A DNA stretch of 64,000 nt from Firmicutes bacterium UBA2058. Lineage in GTDB: Bacteria; Bacillota; Clostridia; Tissierellales; Sedimentibacteraceae. The notes under the pieces are model-generated. The model was not told the origin of the DNA. It was given only the letters and a program-made list of their open reading frames with translations, and did no database searches. The position numbers and the translations under genes are program-made. Positions 45,219 to 51,802 of this stretch are shown here, in pieces. The stretch is from NCBI GenBank assembly GCA_002332905.1, contig DDAM01000062.1:222807-286806 (forward strand). The letters run 5' to 3'. Within the stretch, counting starts at the first letter, position 1. Each line of letters starts with the position of its first letter.

Positions 45219-46130
45219 TTATCCTATAGCTTCCTCTAAGCATTTGACAAAATCAACAACCTCGTTTGTTTGTTGTTTAGTTTTAAGTTTAATCCAGCCT
45301 AGCTTCATTTCTTGCGTATTTCCGTCGATTGGAATAGTTATAATTCTTTTATCGCCAAAACCCTCTGGAATTATCCCCGACCCTATAGAAAATGCATCTG
45401 TATTTGCTATTATATTGTAGGCAGTCGCTCTATCATGTATGTATATGATTTTCTTAGAATATTTAAAGTCTATAAGAGCTACTTCCTCTGAAAAATCTAA
45501 TGATATTCCGTTTTCCTGTCCAAATACTACATATGGGAAATCATAAAGCTCATTTATATTTATTGATTCTTTATCTGCACATGGATGAGTGTCTCTTATA
45601 AAAACATGAGGTTTTACTCTTTTTATTTCGTTAAACTCTATATTTTTTGACTTTAGTACCTTTAATATAAACTTCTCTGTCATATTTGATAAAAATATAA
45701 TACCTATATCACTTTTATTGTTGTATATATCATCTATTACTTGGTACATATCTGTTTCTTTTATATGCAGATCATATCTATTCACATTTTTTGACTCTAT
45801 AAATTTTAAAAAGGCTTCAATAGTAAAAGGATATCTTTGTGAGGATATATTAAAGCTTAATAATGGCTCAGAAACTTCACTTGAATAAAACTGCTCTATT
45901 TTTTCCATTTGCTCTATAAGTGGTCTAATATAGCTTATAAACTCCTTACCACGGTCTGTAAGAACTACACCCTTGTTATTTCTCTCGAATATTTTTATTC
46001 CTAGCTCAACCTCTAATTCTTTTATAGAATTACTAATATTTGATTGAGAAATAAATAAATTAGCTGACGCTTTGTTTATAGAACCACATCTTGCAATTTC
46101 AATAACAAATTTTAATTGTTGAAAAGTCAT
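45219..46130 (-). CDS. LysR-family regulator
   Basis: 303 residues: N-terminal HTH (CGSINKASANLFISQSNISNSI) and a C-terminal ligand domain. It is divergent to the methionine gamma-lyase gene, which it probably controls. The effector is unknown; a sulfur or methionine-related compound is an inference from that neighbour. Confidence 0.9.
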   Translation of the reverse strand: MTFQQLKFVIEIARCGSINKASANLFISQSNISNSIKELEVELGIKIFERNNKGVVLTDRGKEFISYIRPLIEQMEKIEQFYSSEVSEPLLSFNISSQRYPFTIEAFLKFIESKNVNRYDLHIKETDMYQVIDDIYNNKSDIGIIFLSNMTEKFILKVLKSKNIEFNEIKRVKPHVFIRDTHPCADKESININELYDFPYVVFGQENGISLDFSEEVALIDFKYSKKIIYIHDRATAYNIIANTDAFSIGSGIIPEGFGDKRIITIPIDGNTQEMKLGWIKLKTKQQTNEVVDFVKCLEEAIG

Positions 46131-46174
46131 TTTATCCTCCTATTGTAGCACTTTGTAGCATAATAAATATTTAT

Positions 46175-46230
46175 GAAGAATCGTTTTTTTGATTCTTCCA
46201 TAGAGTGAAGAGTGTTTTTTCTTCACTCTA
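46175..46230 (-). repeat. Two start-proximal hairpins before the LysR gene
   Basis: GAAGAATC/GATTCTTC (46175-46198) and TAGAGTGAAG/CTTCACTCTA (46201-46230), the latter a perfect 10-bp stem with a 10-base loop. Both repeat arms are found elsewhere in the window. Confidence 0.7.
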
Positions 46231-46397
46231 ACATCTCTTATTTTAATTATACAAACCCTTAATGAAAACGTCAATTGTTATATCAAAAACATATAACCAG
46301 ATAGAAATAATAAGTATTATCAATTTATAGCAATTAAATAGTATATTATTAGTAAGGGATTGTTTTATTATATAAAAAAATTTATTTGGAGGTTATT

Positions 46398-47594
46398 ATG
46401 GAAAACAAAAATGTTGGATTTGGAACAAAAGCTATTCATGCTGGAAACAAAAAAGACACTCAATACGGCTCGCTAACTATGCCAATTTATCAAACTTCTA
46501 CATTTGCCTTTGATACTTGTGAACAAGGCGGAAGAAGATTTGCTGGTGAAGAAAATGGATACATATATACAAGACTTGGAAACCCTACTACTTCAGTATT
46601 AGAGGAAAAAGTTGCAGCTCTTGAAGGAGCAGAGGCTTGTGTAGCAGTAAGTTCAGGAATAGGTGCTGTGTCATCAATATTTTGGACTATGTGCAAGGCT
46701 GGTTCTCATGTTATAGCTGATGGTACTTTATATGGCTGTACTTTTGCATATCTAAACCACGGTATGACAAGATATGGAGTTGAGGTTTCTTTTGTTGATA
46801 CTTCAAACTTAGATGAAATTAAAGCTGCTTTAAAACCAAATACAGCTGTAGTTTATCTTGAAACTCCTGCAAATCCTAATCTAAAAATTGCTGATATAAA
46901 AGCTGTTGCTGATTTAGTTCATGGCTACAATAAAGATATAAAGGTTGTATGCGACAATACTTTTGCTACACCTTATCTACAAAGACCACTTGAATTAGGT
47001 GCTGATGCTGTTATACATTCAGCAACTAAATATCTAAATGGTCATGGAGATGTTATCGCAGGCTTTATCTGTGGCTCACAAGAGTTTATGAACGAGGTTA
47101 GATTCTTTGGTCTTAAGGATATGACTGGTTCAGTTATGGGACCTTTTGAAGCATTCTTAATTTTAAGAGGATTAAAAACTCTTGAAGTTAGAATGGATAG
47201 ACACTGCGATTCTGCTCAAAAGATTGCAGAATACTTAGAAAAGCATCCAATGGTAGAAAAAGTATACTTCCCAGGCTTACCATCATTTGAAGGACATAAA
47301 ATTGCTAAAAAACAAATGTCTAAGTTTGGTGGAATGATTGCTTTTGAAGTTAAAGGCGGAAGAGAAGCTGGAGCTAACTTATTAAACAGCTTAAAGCTTT
47401 GCACTATAGCTGTAAGCTTAGGTGATGCAGAGACATTAGTTGAACATCCAGCAAGCATGACACACTCACCTTATACAAAGGAAGAGTTAGCTGAGCAAGG
47501 AATATCTGAAGGATTAGTAAGACTGTCTGTAGGTCTTGAAAATGTAGAAGATATAATTGCAGATTTAGAATATGGATTTAATTGTTTAAAATAA
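46398..47594 (+). CDS. Methionine gamma-lyase (PLP-dependent)
   Basis: 398 residues from ATG 46398, chosen because TTGGAGG lies just before it. It belongs to the Cys/Met metabolism PLP family, with YTRLGNPT, the PLP-binding Lys in SATKYLNGHGD and the GTLYGCTF segment whose Cys marks methionine gamma-lyases. It should cleave methionine to methanethiol, 2-oxobutyrate and ammonia. A closely related specificity such as cystathionine gamma-lyase is less likely given that Cys. It is divergent from a LysR gene. Confidence 0.9.
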   Translation: MENKNVGFGTKAIHAGNKKDTQYGSLTMPIYQTSTFAFDTCEQGGRRFAGEENGYIYTRLGNPTTSVLEEKVAALEGAEACVAVSSGIGAVSSIFWTMCKAGSHVIADGTLYGCTFAYLNHGMTRYGVEVSFVDTSNLDEIKAALKPNTAVVYLETPANPNLKIADIKAVADLVHGYNKDIKVVCDNTFATPYLQRPLELGADAVIHSATKYLNGHGDVIAGFICGSQEFMNEVRFFGLKDMTGSVMGPFEAFLILRGLKTLEVRMDRHCDSAQKIAEYLEKHPMVEKVYFPGLPSFEGHKIAKKQMSKFGGMIAFEVKGGREAGANLLNSLKLCTIAVSLGDAETLVEHPASMTHSPYTKEELAEQGISEGLVRLSVGLENVEDIIADLEYGFNCLK

Positions 47595-47611
47595 GTTTTT
47601 ACAATAATAGA

Positions 47612-47660
47612 ACAACAATGCACCGGTTCACATAATCCAGTGCATTGTTGTTTTTTTATA
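47612..47660. terminator. Bidirectional terminator
   Basis: ACAACAATGCACCGG pairs imperfectly with CCAGTGCATTGTTGT, followed by TTTTTTT. It lies between the lyase gene (+) and the holin gene (-). Confidence 0.85.
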
Positions 47661-47897
47661 CTAACTCCTACTGTTACCCTTTATAAAATCTTTTATCTCT
47701 CCAATATCCTCCTTAATTGATTCTAGAGAATTTAGCCTTTCGCTTAAATTAGAAATAATAATTTGATAATTTTTTTCTCTTTCCTCTTGTTTAAGATCTC
47801 TTTTTTCTTGATTTTTTAAAATATAAAATATTAGCGATACAGATACAAGAGTCCATATTCCCTGTGTAGCTGCTAATTCTATCAATTTTTCATCCAT
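47661..47897 (-). CDS. UviB/BhlA-like holin
   Basis: 78 residues: an N-terminal membrane segment (about 10-30, AATQGIWTLVSVSLIFYI) and a charged, coiled-coil-like tail. This matches the small holin-like proteins of the UviB/BhlA group, which assist release of bacteriocin or toxin (UviB, TcdE-like roles). It lies opposite the TcdR/UviA-like sigma gene with a 179-base divergent region, the known pairing in clostridial toxin and bacteriocin loci. A broken copy is at 34697-34920. TTTACA also occurs on its strand upstream (near 47965), so the sigma factor may control it. Confidence 0.8.
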   Translation of the reverse strand: MDEKLIELAATQGIWTLVSVSLIFYILKNQEKRDLKQEEREKNYQIIISNLSERLNSLESIKEDIGEIKDFIKGNSRS

Positions 47898-47998
47898 GAA
47901 TGTTCTCCTAATTAAAAATTTTTATCTTATACATATTAACATGTATTTTTTTTTATTTTTGTAAATTTGTATACTAATAAAATTTTTTTAATACTAGG

Positions 47999-48027
47999 TT
48001 TACATAATACTAAAACATTACATTATA
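47999..48027 (+). promoter_or_regulatory. Candidate TcdR/UviA-type promoter of the sigma gene
   Basis: TTTACA (47999-48004) and ATTATA (48022-48027) with a 17-base spacer, in the context AGGTTTACAT. The same AGGTTTACAT occurs at about 49886-49896, upstream of the radical SAM gene. TTTACA is the -35 element of the TcdR/BotR/UviA group, so autoactivation is plausible. Confidence 0.45.
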
Positions 48028-48076
48028 AAAAATATAGTAAAAGTTATTTAATATAATTAAAAGGGTGGGGACCAAA

Positions 48077-48604
48077 ATGGAAGATAATATTTTAAATTTA
48101 ATAATAAGAGCTAAATCTAGTGACGAGGATGCTTTGCTAACAATTATTACTAAATTTAAACCTCTTATAAAAAAATACAGTAGGTTACTTAATTATGATA
48201 CAGCAGAAACTGACTTAATTATTGAGTTAATAGTATTAATAAAAAAAATGTCTACTGATAAAAAAAATTTGCAAAAAGATAATGAGTTCATTGCGTATAT
48301 TGCTTCTTCAATAAAGTATCAATATTATAAATTATTAAAAGAAAGAAAGTATTTATATAATGAAATAGTTGATGATGAGCTGATACAGTTTACCTGTGTT
48401 CAAGTAGATTTTGATTTAAATATTTATATTGAAAATTTATTGGACAAGCTTACTACTAAAGAAAAATTTATCCTAACTGCAATATATTTTTATGGTTATA
48501 AAGAGGTAGAAATATCTAGAAAATTAAATATTTCAAGACAAGCTATCAATAAAATTAAAAAAAATGCTTTGAACAAATTATCAAAAACCATCTCAACTGA
48601 ATGA
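48077..48604 (+). CDS. TcdR/UviA-like alternative sigma factor
   Basis: 175 residues from ATG 48077 (site GGTGGGG; an upstream GTG at 48065 is in frame). The N-terminal half resembles sigma region 2 and the C-terminal half has a region 4 HTH, YGYKEVEISRKLNISRQAIN. Size and pattern fit the group 5 sigma factors TcdR, BotR, TetR and UviA, which switch on toxin or bacteriocin genes in clostridia. It stands opposite the holin gene and upstream of metK, the radical SAM gene and the Cys-rich genes, so it is the probable master activator of this locus. A decayed copy exists at 34939-35101. Confidence 0.8.
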   Translation: MEDNILNLIIRAKSSDEDALLTIITKFKPLIKKYSRLLNYDTAETDLIIELIVLIKKMSTDKKNLQKDNEFIAYIASSIKYQYYKLLKERKYLYNEIVDDELIQFTCVQVDFDLNIYIENLLDKLTTKEKFILTAIYFYGYKEVEISRKLNISRQAINKIKKNALNKLSKTISTE

Positions 48605-48653
48605 TTTTAAAATATTAAATAATAAACATTTATAAAATAATTAGGAGGAATTT

Positions 48654-49820
48654 ATGGAAAAAAACTTTTTTACATCAGAATCTGTAACAGAGGGGCATCC
48701 GGATAAAATGTGTGATCAAATATCTGATGCAATACTAGATGAATTATTAAAGGAGGATCCTTTATCTAGGGTAGCATGTGAAACTCTTGTTACAAAAGGT
48801 ATTGTTTTTGTTTGTGGTGAAATAACATCAAAAGCTAAAATTGATTTTCAAAAAGTTGTAAGAAATACTATTGAAGAAATTGGTTATATAGACTCAAAAT
48901 ATGGTTTTGATTATAAAACTTGCTCAATAATTACTTCTATTAATCAACAATCTTCTGATATAGCATTAGGTGTTAATCTTGTTACAAATAATAAAAAAGT
49001 AATTGGTGCAGGCGATCAAGGGATGGTATTTGGATATGCAGATAACGAAACAAAAGAATTAATGCCAATGTCAATTGTTTTATCTCATAACTTAGCAAAA
49101 ACTTTAGCCAATGCTAGAAAAAATAGAATACTAGATTTCCTTGGTCCAGACGGAAAAACTCAAGTTACCATCGAATATTTAAATGGAGTACCTATTAATG
49201 TCGATACTATTATTATTTCAACTCAACATACAGATGATATTTCACAAGAAAAATTACGAGAATCAATAATTGAATATGTAATAAAACCTGCTATACCATA
49301 TAATCTATTGAATAATGATAGTAAAATCTTGATTAATCCAACTGGAAGGTTTGTAATTGGCGGACCAAGCGCAGACACAGGATTAACTGGTCGTAAAATT
49401 ATGGTTGATACATACGGAAGCTATTCAAGACATGGAGGCGGTGCTTTTTCTGGAAAAGATCCTACTAAAGTAGATCGTTCTGCTGCTTATATGGCTCGAT
49501 ATGTTGCTAAAAATATTGTTGCTGCCGGTTTAGCAAGAAAATGTGAACTTCAAATTAGTTATGCCATTGGTGTAGAAAAACCTATTTCTATGTATGTAAA
49601 CACATTTAATACTGGTGTAACAGCTGATAATATTATTAAAGGAATTATCTCAGAAAATTTTGACTTAAGACCACAAGCAATAATTAATAATTTAAATCTA
49701 TTAAATCCTATTTATATGCAAACTGCTTCATATGGGCATTTTGGTAGAATGGATTTAGATCTACCATGGGAGAAAACAGATAAAGCAGATTTATTAAAAG
49801 AAAAATATAATATAAGTTAA
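48654..49820 (+). CDS. metK: S-adenosylmethionine synthetase
   Basis: 388 residues, complete. Motifs are TSESVTEGHPDKMCDQISDA, VGAGDQGMVFGYA-like (IGAGDQGMVFGYA), and GGGAFSGKDPTKVDRSAAYMAR. It makes SAM from methionine and ATP. It lies 49 bases after the sigma gene and 141 bases before a radical SAM gene, which uses SAM. The context suggests an accessory copy dedicated to that enzyme; whether the main chromosomal metK is elsewhere cannot be seen. Its base composition is as AT-rich as the locus. Confidence 0.93.
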   Translation: MEKNFFTSESVTEGHPDKMCDQISDAILDELLKEDPLSRVACETLVTKGIVFVCGEITSKAKIDFQKVVRNTIEEIGYIDSKYGFDYKTCSIITSINQQSSDIALGVNLVTNNKKVIGAGDQGMVFGYADNETKELMPMSIVLSHNLAKTLANARKNRILDFLGPDGKTQVTIEYLNGVPINVDTIIISTQHTDDISQEKLRESIIEYVIKPAIPYNLLNNDSKILINPTGRFVIGGPSADTGLTGRKIMVDTYGSYSRHGGGAFSGKDPTKVDRSAAYMARYVAKNIVAAGLARKCELQISYAIGVEKPISMYVNTFNTGVTADNIIKGIISENFDLRPQAIINNLNLLNPIYMQTASYGHFGRMDLDLPWEKTDKADLLKEKYNIS

Positions 49821-49961
49821 ATAAAAATTAAGATATATTTTGTACGAGACTAATTAAATACATACAGAAATTTAAAATAAGCTTTTTAAATATTAAGGTT
49901 TACATTTTTAAAATAATTAACTTATTAACATTATACATTTAATTAAAGAAAGGATGATAAA

Positions 49962-51179
49962 ATGAATTGTAAAAATTGCTTAAATAGCCAATGTAATTCA
50001 AAAAAATTTAATTCTCTTTATCCACCACAGAATGCTAAAGAGGAAGATTTGCCCAATATAACTAGTATATTCTTAATTTTAACTAGAGCTTGTAATTTAA
50101 AGTGTAAATATTGTTTTGTGGATAAACAACATGATAATATTACTTATTCAACTTCAGTTGATGCAGTTGAATTTATAGCAAAAAATGCTAGAGAATATAA
50201 CGATACTCCATCATTGAATTTTTTTGGTGGTGAACCAACACTAAGATGGAACGATATAATTGTACCATTAACAAAATATATAAGAAATAAATATAGCTCG
50301 AAATTTTCTCTATCAATGACTAGTAACGGATTGCTATTAGATGAAGAAAAGCTACAGTTTATGAAAAATAACGATATAGGTCTATTATTTAGCATTGATG
50401 GTGATAAAATTACTCAAGATTTAAATAGACCAACTATAGACGGTCATTCTAGTTTTGATATTTTGAAAAATAGGATTCCTTTAATACTTAAATATTTCCC
50501 AAATGTTACTTTTAGATCAACAACTGATCATGACAACGTAACTGAATTTTTTAACAATCATAAATTTGCTGTTGATAACGGTTTTAAGAGTGTGTTTAAT
50601 ATTGTAAATGTATTTACAAATTGGAATGAAAATGAAAAAAATGATCTTAAAAAACAAATTGATTTACTTGGCGAATATTATGCAAAACTAAAATTAAACA
50701 AGAGAGATATATGTTTTTCTCCATTTGATGAAATGTTTTCAAAATTGAATAGAATTAAAGAAGCAGAAAAACATAATTTGTTTAGAACAGCAGGAGAAGG
50801 ATTATTGGGTTTTGGTAGATGTGGTATTGGAGCTAGTAGATTTGCTAGCGTAGGTACAGATGGCACACTATATAGTTGTCAGGAAATGGTCGGCAATAGA
50901 GAGAGTGGCAAGGATTTTATTATTGGCGATATTTATAATGGATTAAATAACAAAGCAAGATTGAATATTATACATAAATTTAATCCTAAGAAAGTTACAT
51001 GCAGTGCAGGAAAACATATCTGTGAAAATTGTAAAATGAATAATATTTGTGATGGAGCTTGTCTAATAAACAATTATTTCGTTAGTAATGACTTAAATAT
51101 TATGCCATCAATCTTATGCTACTATTATCAACAATTGTTAGACAAAGCTGAAGATTTACGCAATAAATATAATATTTAA
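49962..51179 (+). CDS. Radical SAM/SPASM peptide maturase
   Basis: 405 residues. The SAM-cluster motif is CNLKCKYC (Cys44, Cys48, Cys51); the GGEP motif is at 89-92. The SPASM region has Cys287, Cys306, Cys347, Cys354, Cys357, Cys363, Cys367 and Cys386. The N-terminus carries additional Cys (CKNCLNSQC). Such enzymes install thioether or other bonds in Cys-rich peptides (ranthipeptides, sactipeptides, CXXX-repeat peptides) or act as anaerobic sulfatase-maturase-like enzymes. The neighbours are two Cys-array genes, so those are the likely substrates. No separate leader-binding (RRE) protein is evident. AGGTTTACAT lies upstream. Confidence 0.92.
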   Translation: MNCKNCLNSQCNSKKFNSLYPPQNAKEEDLPNITSIFLILTRACNLKCKYCFVDKQHDNITYSTSVDAVEFIAKNAREYNDTPSLNFFGGEPTLRWNDIIVPLTKYIRNKYSSKFSLSMTSNGLLLDEEKLQFMKNNDIGLLFSIDGDKITQDLNRPTIDGHSSFDILKNRIPLILKYFPNVTFRSTTDHDNVTEFFNNHKFAVDNGFKSVFNIVNVFTNWNENEKNDLKKQIDLLGEYYAKLKLNKRDICFSPFDEMFSKLNRIKEAEKHNLFRTAGEGLLGFGRCGIGASRFASVGTDGTLYSCQEMVGNRESGKDFIIGDIYNGLNNKARLNIIHKFNPKKVTCSAGKHICENCKMNNICDGACLINNYFVSNDLNIMPSILCYYYQQLLDKAEDLRNKYNI

Positions 51180-51225
51180 ATTTATACTAAAATAGTATAA
51201 AGTTTTTAATAAGCAATATAGCACT

Positions 51226-51300
51226 AAATAAATCTTATAGATATAAAAATATAAAATTTATATATCAGATAAGAACGTTGCTAAATTATAATTGGAGGTA
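51226..51300 (+). repeat. Upstream block duplicated before both Cys-array genes
   Basis: The segment containing CAGATAAGAACGTTGCTAAA and AATTATAATTGGAGGTA precedes the 70-residue gene and recurs almost unchanged at 51716-51800 before the 639-residue gene. It should hold their promoter and ribosome site (TTGGAGGT), so both genes are likely coexpressed. Confidence 0.85.
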
Positions 51301-51305
51301 AACTT

Positions 51306-51518
51306 ATGAATTACATGAATGAAAAAGTCGATTTATCAGCGTGTACAACAATATGTATGAGAACATGCCAATCAGATTGTGAAAACACATGCCAAACTTC
51401 CTGTGAAATTGGTTGTCAAACTGCTTGTGAAGCTGGATGTCAAAGCGCTTGTCAAAAAGTTTGTCAAATGTGTGAGGCTACATGCCTAAGTAATTGCGAA
51501 ACAGCAAATCAAGCTTAA
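51306..51518 (+). CDS. Cys-array peptide (14 Cys), candidate radical SAM substrate
   Basis: 70 residues. After 12 residues (MNYMNEKVDLSA) Cys occurs at 13, 17, 21, 25, 29, 33, 37, 41, 45, 49, 53, 56, 60 and 64: every fourth residue, with one three-residue step. The first 41 residues are almost identical to those of the 639-residue protein downstream. No signal peptide and only a short possible leader are present. The ribosome site is TTGGAGG. It may be a RiPP-like peptide or a shortened duplicate of the large protein. It lies 126 bases after the radical SAM gene, which is the likely maturase. Confidence 0.88.
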   Translation: MNYMNEKVDLSACTTICMRTCQSDCENTCQTSCEIGCQTACEAGCQSACQKVCQMCEATCLSNCETANQA

Positions 51519-51715
51519 AAGTCAATTATAGAGGTGTCTAATAAACAATTATTTCGTTAGCAATGACTTAAATATTTTAAATAATCTAAGAAGGACATGT
51601 TTTGATTTTATAGAAATATGTCCTTTTTATTTAGATTTTTTTGTGAATCTATTTTATCAGAAATTTAGTTATAAATGGTTGACTTTTTTATAAAAAAACA
51701 CTTTTTAATTAATAT
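51519..51715 (+). repeat. Duplicated radical-SAM 3' fragment and terminator
   Basis: The block TGTCTAATAAACAATTATTT and its continuation (51535-51574) repeats the radical SAM gene's own 3' part (51059-51104) with one change, and then a hairpin AAGGACAT...ATGTCCTT (about 51591-51628) and T-run act as terminator. It is the fingerprint of a tandem duplication that created the two Cys-array genes. Confidence 0.8.
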
Positions 51716-51800
51716 AGCAATATATAAATCTTATAGATATAAAAACATAAAATTTATATATCAGATAAGAACGTTGCTAAATTATAATTGGAGGTATAAC
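51716..51800 (+). repeat. Second copy of the duplicated upstream block
   Basis: Near-identical to 51226-51300; see that entry. It ends in the TTGGAGGT site of the large Cys-array gene. Confidence 0.85.
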
Positions 51801-51802
51801 TT

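Noticed and set aside
46131..46397. SAM or T-box riboswitch before methionine gamma-lyase
   Set aside because: I looked for the conserved blocks in the intergenic region and found only the dispersed hairpins.
48604..48654. SAM riboswitch before metK
   Set aside because: The gap is only 49 bases and shows no aptamer blocks, so none is present here.
51306..51518. Metallothionein or SCIFF-type six-cysteine peptide
   Set aside because: Metallothioneins use CxC/CC and CxxC clusters, and SCIFF has six Cys in about 45 residues with its own maturase. This one has 14 Cys at four-residue spacing.
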